A stretch of DNA of 64,000 nt from Ceriagrion tenellum (lineage: Eukaryota; Arthropoda; Insecta; Odonata; Coenagrionidae), in the NCBI GenBank assembly GCA_963169105.1, contig OY720632.1, positions 5,022,001-5,086,000 of the forward strand, read 5' to 3'. Below the pieces are notes generated by a model. That model saw only the letters and a program-made list of their open reading frames with translations, was not told the origin of the DNA and did not search any database. Shown here one piece after another: positions 46,345 through 57,689 of the stretch. The position numbers and the translations under genes are program-made. Every line of letters starts with the position of its first letter. Positions within the stretch are counted from its first letter, which is position 1.

Positions 46345-47988
46345 GGACTCAGGAGCTTGTATTGGAGCGCTAGTGCCTGACGTCGGCATTAACATCTTAC
46401 GAACTACGACATTCCACGGTTGAGTTGGAGCGTGAGAATGAAATTAGGGAAACAGACCGCAGAACGGACCTAAGGGTCTTAGGTGTCATTTTTTTCTCGC
46501 GAATCATTAGGGACCTCAACGGCCGTCGATGAGACTTTTAAATTAGTTTGTCGAAGGTGGTTTTGCTAGTTCATAATTTACTCCATGATGGCTGTATCCT
46601 AATCTGACACCTAGTACTTAGTACAGCACGCCGTACGCGTTTGCGATGTAACTCTTGTATCTCTGTGCATTTGTGTCGTTGTAAAAAACTCAAATACCAA
46701 CATTCTTACATTGGTTGAATGCAAATGCTATTTTATTTTGAAGTTCTATTTATATATTTGAAAAATGTCCACGTACAGTACTATTGCCAATTAAAAATCG
46801 TCCAAATAAAATAATAAATAAGAAACGTATACACAATGCACAACAAAGAAAATAACAAAATATCTGATAGAAACTGAATAAAAGAGGTGGTGCTAATTAT
46901 TTTTCGAGAGATGAGAGAGAGCCGGGATTGCAAATGCGCTAGGAGATGGGGAAAACGGATCAACGCTCTCAGGAAGGGAATTTTGCACAGAGGGGAGGCG
47001 GAAAAAAAGTGAGCGTTGAGAGAGCGATAATCTGGGAACTGGTCAGTGGAATAGAGAGCTATTGCACATATGTGTGAAATTTTGCCTCTCGACTAGCTTT
47101 AGCAGGTTTTTGCTAATGCATCAATATCCGTATATAAATGAACTTAAATCGTGTGTGATGCATGTTGGGGATATGTCACCTTCTTTCCGCGCGCCCTTGG
47201 GGTGCCTCGAAGGGTATTGTGCTGAGAGCGAGTGAGTGGAGGATGAACGGGAGAATATGCGAGTCGCACGGGGAAAGTGGAAAGATGTGAGATGCGATGC
47301 CCGGGCGGTGATGGAGGACGCAGGGACGGTAATTTAACCATCAGTGTGTTCCAGTGACGAAGGAGACCACGGCATTATATGCAGTCGCTTTTTTCATTAC
47401 TATTTTTTACTGCCGCATTTGCGTCTTGCTGTGCCATTTTTGTAGTCAACGCGCTTTAAGTATTATTACTCTTGCGTCTCAACAATCAACATCCCAAGAG
47501 ACGCTACGAGGGTTAGTTGCTAGGAACCCAGCCACGAAGAGGAGAAAAAATGGAGAATAGGGACCGGGAAAAAGTAATGTCGACATTTAAGGCATATGTA
47601 TGCGTGCAGAAAACGGCATCGAAAAAGACACTGCGCTATTGAGAAGTTAATGGTGATGAATGGAAGGGAATTTTGTTGCTGATGCAAATGCAATTTTTCG
47701 GTTAACTTTCCTCGAACAATTCCCGTTTATCGCATGAGTAAAATGGTTTTCGTTCTCAAGATTCTATGGACCTAAACCTCATCGCTCTATGTGAAAGGGA
47801 ATTATACGCATATCTTTTCTGTGTATTACTTGGGTAGTGTCTTATTTGATTCAGGCGTGCAGGGTAAAGCGATTAAGAACGTGTATGAAGTGGTGTAAAA
47901 GAGGAGAGAACTGTTTGGGAGAGCGCTTTGAAGTCAGAAATTTCCCTTTGAGGGCAAAAGTGCTGTACGCCCAGTTCAACGTCCAATT
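46345..47988. other. no gene recognised
   Basis: Anonymous sequence with short frames only. Confidence 0.4.
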
Positions 47989-47991
47989 CTG

Positions 47992-48552
47992 TTAAGGTAG
48001 TCCGAGCGAGATAGTTCCCTAGTCATATTAGAGACCATATTCGAATTATGCGTTCTAATTTCACCAGCTGGGGGACACATCAATTAAATATTGCGTTATT
48101 ACTGGTTCAATAATATAGTTTTATATGACAAATTGTAAATAATCAAATGAAAATATCTAAATAAGTCTGTAAGTTGACTCATTATTTTCGCGCGGTGCGT
48201 TTGAAACTCCTTCAAAACGGAAGGTTTTTTGTGGTACCAGAGAACCTACTGTGGTGACAAATGATTTATTTTCAAATATAGTTGAGATAACATACAAACT
48301 ATACGCTGTTGGTTTTTTTTACGACATCTAAGTGTTAGAAATACCTCATTTTGTAAATAATATCTCCCTGGAGTGCATACACGTAACGTTTCCCATGTAT
48401 AAGGGCTGGTATTATTTTGGCAAATATCTCCGAAAGTAATGTGGTAAGGGGTTAAATTTTTGGTGTCATTAGAAGGGTGAGATATTTTTCTGTAAAATGA
48501 GACCAAAATCATTGATTTCTAAGTAAAGTGATATTTCGCTCAAACACCTTAA
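47992..48552 (-). mobile_element. TTAA-flanked MITE, copy 3 (inverted)
   Basis: TTAA at 47992-47995 and 48549-48552. The left terminus is GGTAGTCCGAGCGAGATAGT. The right terminus, read inward (GGTGTTTGAGCGAAATATCA), is more diverged. Non-coding. Confidence 0.85.
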
Positions 48553-48559
48553 ACCCTAA

Positions 48560-49235
48560 ATATGCTCCGTTCGTGAATTCATATATATTTCTCGGAGTCT
48601 TCCCATTGGCCTTCTTCCTCAAAATTATTTTTCCCCCTAACGACCCTATCAATACGTTTTTAGTGCGGTAGTTTAAGGTCTCAGCCTGGTCCTTTTCCAC
48701 TTGCATCTCCTGCATCCTATTGCTCTCTTTGTGGATCATTTTTTTCCGTTTATGGTTTGCCATTCTTCGTCTCTCATCTCATTTGTCCATTGAGTGTTCA
48801 TTGCCCACCGACATCACCAGTCTTTGAAGCCATCTCGAGATACTCGATTGCGTGGGCGATTTGCTGGAAGGATGGAAGAAGCAAAAATCATATTTTCTGC
48901 AGTATATTTGGTTCATATTGCTTTCCATGGATTCGGTCATTTCATTATCTTATTCTATATTCTCATTTGTGAAACTGGAAGCATGTAAAGCGAGCCTGCT
49001 TTTTACGTCCTCAATTACATGCTATTCTCCAAATAACTTGCATTTATGGCTCCCCATATATTAGCCCTGCTTCCGTATATAGCTTTTCCGAATGTAGGTT
49101 TGTAGAATGTGTGTTTGTAATAACTGTCAACTGCAGTCTTAACGTTGCCAAATAATGGGCGTTAAAAATGGAGATCAGTTCCTTTGTCTTCCTTCGTGCA
49201 TTGCCTCGATAATGTTTGAATCCTCGTTTATTCAT
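48560..49235. other. no gene recognised
   Basis: Anonymous sequence; frames overlap and lack motifs. Confidence 0.4.
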
Positions 49236-49239
49236 CATC

Positions 49240-49865
49240 ATCATCGACGCTACAGCCCATTTAGGGCCCTGGCCTTTGTCCTCCGCTACTTTTCTCCACC
49301 TCCGGGCCCCCAGAATCCTCAAATCCTCTCCTATGTCCTCCACACATCTTTTCCTTGGTCTTCCTCTACTTCTTCCTTCTGGTTTTCCCTCTAAAAATTT
49401 TTTCACTATTCTTTCCCCACCCATTCTTTGTACATGCCCATCTAATTCGCCATTTATTATTTTCTGTTAATATTCCATCTTCCCCACACAGCTGCTGCAA
49501 TTCCTCATTCCTTCTAATCCTTCATTGTCCTTCTTCATTGACTGGTCCATATGTCTTCCGAAGAATTTTTCTTTCCCACCTCTGTAACAAAATCTCTTCT
49601 CTCACCGTCAACGTCCACGCCTCCGAACCATAGGTGACTATTGGCCTGATGACAGTTTTATAGATTCTTTTCTTTGTATTTCTGCTAACAGTGAATCCTC
49701 GTATATTACACATGCATAAATAGCAGCGTGTGCCCACAGCCAAACTCCAAAGATTTCCAATCCTACTACTCTTGAAGGATATCCTCGACCGTAATCACCT
49801 CGTAACCATTTCGGTATACGCTTCCCACTCACTGTCTCCATATCCGCTGTCGCACACTTGTTTCA
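49240..49865 (-). mobile_element. RTE-like LINE 3' fragment
   Basis: The first minus frame, 49522-49743, contains NTKKRIYKTVIRPIVTYGSE, AWTLTVREEILLQRWERKIL and RKTYGPV. The second, 49044-49424, has MGGERIVKKFLEGKPEGRSR, GRPRKRCVEDIGEDLRILGA and RRWRKVAEDKGQGPKWAV. Order and motifs fit the C-terminal end of an RTE-like LINE. The 3' end runs out in an ATG(ATG)n microsatellite at about 49236, typical of RTE tails. Confidence 0.9.
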
Positions 49866-49869
49866 TGAG

Positions 49870-50590
49870 TCGACTGTCGTTTGTTCTCTCAACCAGGTGA
49901 AGTCTTATCAATTCATTCTCCCCCTGAGTATCCAATTTCAATTCTGCTGTTACTCAGCCATTAATCATCCTCTCCTCCCTAAATTCGCTGCCAACATTCC
50001 GACTAAACTCTCCTATCCCGTCTCTCGTCTCCATCGAGGTAGAGGGAAATAGTATAACGTCATCAAACTGGCCGCCGAGATATCCACCATATTGCTTCTC
50101 CCCTGTCCTTTCCTTGCTTAGATAGCACGGTCGAGGAGACGCACCAGTCGATATAAAAGAGGCAAGAATTGCGACCTTCTGTTGAAAACTAAATGTCAAT
50201 AGCTCTTGAAACGTACGGAAGTGACTCGCAGAAATAGATAAGTTTCGATTTTACTCTGGCTTGTCGATGCAAATGCGGATTACTATTATCATTGGAAATA
50301 AATGAAATATAACAACATAATTGAAATTCAATTTAAGAAAGCAAATCCATGCTGATTTTAAGAGAGTTGTCGATGATTAACATTGTAACGTGAATAAATT
50401 AGTAGGACAGCGCGCAAGCGTGCATGCGCTAAGGTAAATCCGGGGGAACAAAGATATCGGAACAGCCACTCCCACGCGACAGCCTAAAGCCTTAGCCGCC
50501 ATCATGGCGTTCCTCGTTTCACTCCTAATGGTCGTCTCGCATTCTCCATTCGCCGTCTCCTCTTTCTCCGCTCCCTCCTTCCCACTGCGG
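49870..50590. other. no gene recognised
   Basis: Anonymous sequence; a short CpG-rich patch at about 50450-50600. Confidence 0.4.
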
Positions 50591-50596
50591 AGCGAT

Positions 50597-51480
50597 TGCG
50601 TTCAATTTATTAAATTGAGGAAAACTTTTACAGACCACAGAAAAACACACACCACCACGACCCGGGTTTCGACGGCTGAGCGTCATCATCAGGTGATACA
50701 AGAACGTAGAGCAATCCCTTTTATACTATAATCAGTCAGTGGTAAGAGGAGGGGTGAAGGGAGAAGGAGGGTGGGATGAGGGAGGGGACGGGAATGGTCA
50801 ACAAAAGAGGAAAAAATAGGGGATTCGGCAGGCAGCAAGCATTCATTTAAATGATTAACATGAGTCAACATTTCGTTTTAAAATTTCGAGCTGTTCAAAT
50901 GCATTTAGCTCACGTCGGTTATCAGTTAAATGCAGTACTTTAAGTTTAAAATCACTTTGATGGTCACAAGTTAACAGGCGTTTGGCAAAATTACTCTTTT
51001 CTTCGCGGTGATTTTTAAATGAACTATAATTTTCTTAGGTTCTGGTCTGGAAACTTCTCGAAGTCTGCCCCACGTAGATCCCTTTGAACAGTCGTTGCAT
51101 GAGAGTTCGTAAATACCACTTCTGAACGTAGAGTTCACTTTATCTTTGCAATGCAAAAACAAGTTTTTTTTGGGGTCATGGTTGACTTTTATGATACATA
51201 GAATTGGCCTTTGGGGAAAGCTTTTACAACATTTTCAGTTACACGACCGTAATACCTTACAGAGCAACATTTTGTACAATCAGTTTTGCCACTATTACCA
51301 GAATATATAAGATTAAAAAAACTTTACTGCCTCTTTTTACTAATTAATTTGTCTATTATTTCTGGTGAATAACCCTTTGCCAAAGCTATATGCTTCCTTA
51401 TGTTCTTTTCTTTCTTAAATTCTTTGTCGATAAGTGGGACATTAATTAGCCGGTTATTCAAGGCATGGAATGCTGCCATT
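50597..51480 (-). mobile_element. Penelope-like element, 3' part with GIY-YIG domain
   Basis: On the minus strand from 51480: FHALNNRLINVPLIDKEFKK and IALAKGYSPEIIDKLI (the conserved end of the Penelope RT, HRLL..PL......E...I..IA...GY....ID.L). Then FRSGIYELSCNDCSKG, whose GIY is the first half of the GIY-YIG nuclease signature. After a frameshift come KGIYVGQTSRSF (second half), EEKSNFAKRLLTCDH and ELNAFEQLEIL, the standard C-terminal block. A pyrimidine-rich spacer, a TATA-like TATAGTATAAAAGGG and a hammerhead motif follow. The copy has stops and frameshifts and is truncated in the RT. Confidence 0.9.
50652..50698 (-). ncRNA. hammerhead ribozyme motif, intact core
   Basis: On the minus strand: stem I UAUCAC paired with GUGGUG (6 bp including two G-U), core CUGAUGA, one unpaired U, stem II GACG/CGUC with loop CUCAGC, GAAA, a fully self-complementary stem III (ACCCGGGU, no loop), then C as cleavage site. 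Every invariant position of the hammerhead core is met. The loop-free stem III would work best as a dimer, as described for Penelope-associated hammerheads. It lies just 3' of the coding remnant, in the terminal repeat. Confidence 0.8.
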
Positions 51481-51593
51481 TTTTGTGAGTGGCAGTCTTG
51501 TCAGCGGTTGCGTACGCCCATATCCATCCCATTCCCTCCCTCCATCCCTCCCCTGTGCCTCCCCTTTCCTCTCTTTCGTCCGAGTGCAGAAAA

Positions 51594-51722
51594 CACCATC
51601 CACCGACGTCTATAATCTTCAGGCACGTGCCGCTCGAGAGTGCAAGGGCCAATGAAACACTCCATTCGCCACTCTCGCCACAATCGTCCCGCGTGGGCTT
51701 AGCGCCGACATCGGTGCAATAC
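51594..51722 (+). repeat. ~125-bp dispersed repeat (partner at 54.2 kb)
   Basis: Shares CCATC(C/A)ACCGACGTCTA, CAGGCACG(T/C)GCCGCTCGAGA and CGTGGG(C/T)T with 54186-54300 in the same orientation. Non-coding, family unknown. Confidence 0.65.
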
Positions 51723-51785
51723 ATGTGGCGACTCAGATTGTCGATCGGTGAACGTTTTACAATGAATTGGCGAAGGAAAGAGCTT

Positions 51786-52054
51786 TGAAATTGTCGTCTT
51801 TGCTGGAGTAGACTTTTTTAATTCCTTATTGAAATATCGAAATATTTATCATAGATGAAATAACATCATATTGTTACGAAGTGTCGTTGGACTGAAGAAA
51901 TTTTAATGGAAAATAGATATAATCTCCTAACTACAGACTTCTATTGCGACAAAAGTCGTGCCATTGACCTCATAATAATGCCATTTTGAGATTATTTTAG
52001 CGTGGAGGTTCTTATTCTTCCATCACAAAAGGGTTGTTAGGTGTAAAAGAGACC
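51786..52054 (+). repeat. ~270-bp dispersed repeat (partner at 12.4 kb)
   Basis: Reverse complement partner of 12440-12711. Ends near GGGTTGTTAGGTGTAAAAGA. Non-coding. Confidence 0.8.
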
Positions 52055-52059
52055 CTTTT

Positions 52060-52510
52060 TAAAGGAGTACTACTGGTAGAATAGTAAATGTTTTTTTTGC
52101 CAAATTTTCATCAAGTATGTATGCGTTGTGTCCGCTCACTCAGTGGAATGGTATCGGCTGCTAGACCAAGAAAAACTGTCAGATTTGCTCTCTAAATTAT
52201 GACCATAATTAGCTGGAGGCTCTCTGTATCATGCTACTCTTTCAATGCCTTACCCGTTTGTGTCGTTATCCCAGTATGTGACTGGCAGTTTACTACGTGC
52301 CTTTAAACCGTATTCTAGATCTTCTTTATCGCCTAAGTCGATGGCGGAGACAGACGTCGATACGTAGAGAAGCAGCCTTCGCGACCCGGAGAGAAACCCG
52401 AGAAAATACCATCGGAATGTTCGCCAGGAAAACACCAAATCCATCGAATTGTAGATTATCAATCATGATAGGAAATCCATAATATACGACGACGACGAAC
52501 ACTGATATAT
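52060..52510. other. no gene recognised
   Basis: Anonymous sequence with short frames. Confidence 0.4.
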
Positions 52511-52513
52511 GTT

Positions 52514-53390
52514 GGGGGATTGGGTTAGCGTAGTGGATGGAGTGCTGATATTCCATTCCGATGGCCAGGGTTCAAATCTTGGAAATGATCGAGATTATTC
52601 AGAGGGAATCGTAATCGCTACTTAAATGCTGGTTGGAGGACATTTTTCTTTGGGATTCCGCTCATTTCCTTCGGTTGACACGTTCAACGGCGGTTTTCTC
52701 CGCCCCTTTCGTTATGGGCAGTTTTAAGGTAGTCCGAGCGAGATAGTTCCCTAATCATAATGGAGACCATATTCGAATTATACGTTTTAATTTCATCAGA
52801 TTTAGAACACATCAATAAAATATTGTATTATTTATGGTGCAATAATATAGTTATATATGGCAGAAAGTGTAAGTAATTTTATGAAATTATCTAAATAAGT
52901 CTTTAACTTGACTCATTTTTTTCGCGCGGTGCGTTTGAATCTCCTTCAAAACGGAAAGTTTTTTGTGATGCCCAAGAATCTACTCCGGTGGCAATATAAT
53001 TATTTTTCAAAAATAGTTGAGAAAACATACAAACTACTCGCTGTTAGTTTTTTTGCGACATCTAAATGTTAGAAATTCCTCATTTTGTAAATTATGCCTC
53101 TCTGGAGTGCATACACGTACCATTTCCCATGTAAAAGGGCTGGTATTATTTGGCAAATATCTCCGAAAGTAATGTGGTAAGGGGTTGAATTTTTGGTGTC
53201 ATGAGATGGTCGATATATTTCTCTTAAAATTGAGACCAAATTCATTGATTTCTAAATAAAATGATATGTCGCTCAAACTACCTTAAGTCGACGCCGGGTT
53301 TCTCTCCACTCTTCGTCCTTTCCCCGGTATAACTCTTCCCCAAACTGCTTGTTCCGGTTGTCAGTCGCTTCCCCATCTTGAAACTTGATT
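52514..53390 (+). mobile_element. tRNA-derived SINE (family 1), split by a MITE
   Basis: The head (52514-52583) has A box TTAGCGTAGTGGATGG and B box GGGTTCAAATC, followed by the body to about 52723. The body resumes after 53286 with GTCGACGCCGGGTTTCTCTC and ends near TCAGTCGCTTCCCC (about 53387). That order and sequence match the uninterrupted SINE at 26.0 kb. The interruption is exactly the TTAA MITE at 52724-53286. Confidence 0.8.
52724..53286 (-). mobile_element. TTAA-flanked MITE, copy 4 (inverted), inside a SINE
   Basis: TTAA at 52724-52727 and 53283-53286; termini GGTAGTCCGAGCGAGATAGT and, inward from the right, GGTAGTTTGAGCGACATATC. The 26.0 kb SINE has GCAGTCTAATGCCGACG where this copy has GCAGTT, TTAA-MITE-TTAA, then GTCGACG. 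This gives an empty-site comparison that supports a 4-bp TTAA duplication. Confidence 0.9.
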
Positions 53391-53394
53391 TTTA

Positions 53395-53848
53395 AATGCT
53401 GCAGTTCGGAGAGGAGTTATCCTTTCGCTGAATACGATGAGGAACACAAAATGATTCATCTCACTCTGGCTCCTCCAAGTATGCACGTTTAATGTCAACA
53501 TCGACGGCACAAATACCGGTTGTCTTTCAAGTGCCGAGTTTAGATCGAGGCATCGGAGTGCAATATATCGGCTCCCTTGACTTAATTTTCACAGGACGCT
53601 GACAACCTTTTCATATGAAAACGATTGGTCGTGGGGAAAAATTGATTATCAGTGAAAATTATATATTTTGCTACAAATAGATGAAGGATTGAGAAATTGA
53701 AATTTCGCCATTAGGAAAACGATACATGGTTGTTAGATATGGCATTGTGAATATATCATTGAAAGAATTTAAAACTTATTTAGACAGTACTTTTTTGATT
53801 ATCACATGTCACGGTGCGTATGGTGCTTGGGTGGTTCCACCGATAAAT
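53395..53848. other. no gene recognised
   Basis: Anonymous sequence. Confidence 0.4.
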
Positions 53849-54098
53849 GACTTAAATGTCCTTTTTTTAATGAATAGAGTAAACTTTGTTTGTTCACAAT
53901 GAATTTAATAACTTGCGACCATGGTTTCGACGATTAACGTCAACATCAAGTTGTCATCAGGCCTGATGATGACGTTAATCTTCCACACTATGGTCGCAAA
54001 TTATTAAATTCATTGTGGAAAAACAAAGTTTACTCTATTCATTCAAAATCTTTAGTAAATTCCATAAAGTATCGCTGGAAACCACCGACTTAAATATC
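53849..54098. mobile_element. fold-back Penelope-type terminal element
   Basis: Arms of about 80 bp (about 53872-53958 and 53964-54046) are reverse complements with scattered changes: AAACAAAGTTTACTCTATTC at the outer ends and TTAATCGTCGAAACCATGGTC-like sequence inside. Imperfect direct repeats GACTTAAATGTC (53849-53860) and GACTTAAATATC (54087-54098) flank it and may be the target duplication. The minus-strand left arm keeps stem II, GAAA and a palindromic ACCATGGT, but its CUGANGA box is altered. The right arm has lost GAAA. Confidence 0.6.
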
Positions 54099-54185
54099 AT
54101 TTAATCCATATTCTGGAAACTCATTGAAAAATCCTTCTGATGTGAACATCAAAATATTACCTATCCACGATATTTCTATTGAATT

Positions 54186-54300
54186 CATCATCCATCGACG
54201 TCTAATCTTTAGGCACGCGCCGCTCGAGATTGCAGAGAGCCAAGAAAACACTTCATCTTTCCTCTTTCAATCGTCCCTCGTGGGTTCAACGCCGATTTCA
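54186..54300 (+). repeat. ~125-bp dispersed repeat (partner at 51.6 kb)
   Basis: Same-orientation diverged copy of 51594-51722. Confidence 0.6.
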
Positions 54301-54309
54301 CCGATTTCT

Positions 54310-56750
54310 CGAACATAAAATGTTTATTGACGTAGCGTTTAATGTTAGAATGCGAGAAACTCTGGGGAAAATTTGCCATTTTCCAATTTACATGATTGAC
54401 GTTTCCATGGAAAACAGAATTTCCCTGGAAATCGAATGAAATTAAAACATACGCATCTTTTCGCCTCATTTTTTTGAGTCGCGTATTTTCTTATTACAGG
54501 GATGAGTGAAGTTGGAGTGCGAAAGTATAATAGAAGGAGAGATACTGTCGGATACCATTGATAGGCGTAAAAGATATAGCTTTTGAAAACGGTTAACTAG
54601 AATACATTTGTGGAATAATATGAATGTCTTGTGCTTTGGTTTATTTGGTTTTCAACTTAAGGTTTTCAGTATTTGATGAGCGAAATCAGCATTTTTGAAA
54701 CCAATAACACGAAAGATTGGAATATAGCTCTAATTGGAATTTGTTCTGACTCACGCAGTCTTGGTGGAACCTCCTTAAAGAATTCGAGTTGCCGATGAAG
54801 TCGGACGCTTTTTCGAAAGTCTGGGCCATGAATATATATTATGGATTCGGATGTTTGGAATTTTTGCCTTGGCTACGTGTTGTCTAAATTTCCACTTTTA
54901 GTTCACCCACTCCTTGGCGCCACTTCGATTAGAGTCTTTTCAGTTGTTATTGTAAATAGACGTAGTTAAATGTTGCTAACGTCAGACTGTGGTGAATATT
55001 CAATAACATTCGAGGAGATATGAATTAATTGGTACTTTTAATAATATCTTGTTATTTTTGTTATCTAAAATTTAATTTGTAAATGCCAGAGAGGAAATAT
55101 CTATTACAGAAAATGTGCAAGAGGTTTATGAAACGTCCATCGTGTGCCGACGACGATGTTTGCCGGACTCTGATTCTAATTGGAATGCATTAAGCCCATT
55201 CGGCCTTAGTAAAGAATTCAGAATGCCTTGTTTAAACAGAAATTGCTTCGTATCAGGCTTCAAAACAGGGTATGCGTCTACGAAGACCCAAAATAGGAGA
55301 CTTGGATTGAAAAATAAGAATCTGTTCTAGGCGGTGGTAAGTGCATTCCTTTTTACCTACACTGCAATGATGGCCATTGGGAATACTCATGAAGTCACCT
55401 CGCATCATTATTAAATTTCCGTATAGCGATATTCACAAAGTGCTAAGAAGTTAATTGTGCATTTGTGTGATTAAATTTGGAGAGGAATAAAATATATCTG
55501 TAGAACGGAAGGTATTAAAAAGTGTATAATTACGTCCCGCGTGTATTACTACATTTTTTATCCACTGCATTATGATTACTTGTAAGTAAAACCCATGTAT
55601 ATTCATAGTAAAACCGGTAAGACGTGTTTATTTACAATCTGTCGACTGTATTTACATTTTAACTTCCGTCTTTCATCACTTGGCGGCACCGCTTTCCAAA
55701 TAGATGTTTGTTTACGGAATTATAGACAACAGTTTTTGGCGACGAGATCACAATCCTTAATATATATTCATGGTCTGGGCGCTTGAGTTTTTCCAATGGA
55801 ATAACTCTTTTTATTATAAATCCTTCGCAGTGATCACTCATGAAGCAGACGCTCTCGTCTCCCCTGCCTGACTCGCCTATCGGAAGCGTCGTGGGCACTT
55901 GTGTTCCGTTCGGATTTCCATCCCCTTTGTGACACTCCAAGAGCTCATGTTTCTTATTCTCATCGGGCACGTAATGATTTCCGATTTTTTATTCAAAAAG
56001 CTTAAAAAACGTTTCTTTCTCGAGTTCTTTATCTTGAGAAATTTTCTGTATTTTGAGAAATTGAGCGAGAGAGAGAGGAGGAAATCTCGCGTGTTTTTGT
56101 TTTCCTTTTTTCCGTATCCGTCCCTTTTATTTTCCGCTCTTCGGGAGGCAAATAAATTGAATTTTCGAGCGAATGTGGAATTTTCCGATTTTCAATTCTC
56201 TTGAATTTTTTTGCATATTTAATCCCGACTGTGTTTGTGTGTATCTCTGAATTCGTAGGTATGTTTTAAAGGTTCCTTCCTTATTTTCTGAAGAAATTTC
56301 TAAGTGTCATTAGCAATTGATATTAAGCCCACGATGATGAGTGGAGACTGAATAATAAGTAAGTAAATGAGACCCCTTTTTCCTCTCTTAACCTCCTTGC
56401 TATCCGAGATGATCCGGGCCTTTATTAAAGAGAAAAGGAAGGCATCGGAGGAGGGAGAGACGGGAGGAGGACGTTCTTGGAGTGCCACTCAGCCATCAGG
56501 ACGGCCCGCCGCCCGCAAACGAAGATTGGCCTCGTTAAAGCTTTGCGAGTCACTTCTCCTCCTCCATGCCATCGTCTTACCGAGCTTGCATATTTGCTTC
56601 TTAAGGATGCTCTCGCCGTCTCAAATACTTACCTCGCTGCTGAGTTACGGTTTCAAGTAATAGCATTTGCGTTATCTGTATCTTAGTACTTTTTTTATAC
56701 TATCTCCCCAATTTCTGCTGCCGAAAATCGACTGGATCGCTTCATTTCAG
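54310..56750. other. no gene recognised
   Basis: A+T-rich with short frames. A 101-codon plus frame (55899-56204) and a 97-codon plus frame (56367-56660) have no recognised motif. Confidence 0.4.
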
Positions 56751-56754
56751 GAAA

Positions 56755-57432
56755 TTCTAGGAAAGCAGCGCGCTTCGTTAAAAACTGCTACGAGTGTACA
56801 TATAGTGTCTCACAAATTTTAGAGGGATTAAGGTGGGAGCCCCTAGAGACTCGGAGGCTAAACTCTAGGCTTAGGTTCCCAGTAGGCTTCCGCGGAGATT
56901 CTGACTGTGGGCAGCGATTGTTCCGGGTTTCCATCCGCGTGTATCCATTATTTCGGACAATATTTCGCCAACGTTCCAGTTGGCTTCCTCCAGTTCCTTC
57001 CACTTCAGTGGACCTGAGGAAGCCAACTGGAACGTTGGCGAAATATTGTCCGAAATAATGGATACACGCGGATGGAAACCCGGAACAATCGCTGCCCACA
57101 GTCTAGGCTTAGGTTGCTTGATGAATTCGGAACTGATATTTTTCAGAGCGACATAGAGAATATTATCATGACTCCTCAGTACATCTCTAGGTCTGACAGA
57201 CGCGATAAAGTAAGAGAGGTACACTGTCAAACAGATAGGTACAAGAACTCGTTTTTTCCACGAACAATAAGCGACCACAATAAAAATTGAGCTCCACTAA
57301 ATACACTCCTATAACACATGTAACCATTCCATCTCCAAAAACTTACACCTTTACACGGCTGGTAAATTAACACCCCCCGCCACATGCCCATGCGGCGGCT
57401 CGCGGGGTATTGTGTAGATGTAGATGTAGATT
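56755..57432 (+). mobile_element. LINE 3' fragment, copy f, split by a hairpin insertion
   Basis: Plus-strand copy of the ATGTAG-tailed family. It starts at RKAARFVKNCYECTYSVSQI (about 56760), is interrupted at 56878-57101, and resumes with DEFGTDIFQSDIENIIMTPQ, YISRSDRRDKVREVHC and YKNSFFPRTISDHNKN. It ends at the GGCGGCTCGCGGGGTAT box and the TGTAGATGTAGATGTAGA tail (to about 57432). Confidence 0.9.
56878..57101. mobile_element. perfect 88-bp hairpin insertion with 14-bp target duplication
   Basis: TCTAGGCTTAGGTT occurs at both junctions (56864-56877 and 57102-57115), and removing the insert restores the LINE sequence. The insert holds two arms (56903-56990 and 57016-57103) that are identical when reverse-complemented over 88 bp, with a 25-nt spacer. 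The outermost two right-arm bases overlap the duplication. Read on the plus strand, spacer and right arm give CUGAGGA, an unpaired A, GCCAAC/GUUGGC with a 6-nt loop, GAAA and UAUUGUC, a hammerhead-like layout. Read on the minus strand, the left arm gives CUGGAGGA instead. Confidence 0.75.
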
Positions 57433-57689
57433 AGTTAACTCACGTATCTATTGTATGGAAAGCACACCTGCGCATGCTTTGCGTAGCCCTGTTCAATTAC
57501 GTCGTGGATTCAATATTCCATGACTCAGAGAGGGTGCAGAGAAGGGAGGAATTTGAGAAATTTTCTTTCAAGGCCTGAGAAATAACGCAATTTAAGCTAA
57601 AATTATTCCTTTTTTTCTTAAATCTAACGCAATGTAGTTGTGTAAAATCGTGTAAGAGGAGGCCTCTGCCGTAATGAATAATTTGGTTA

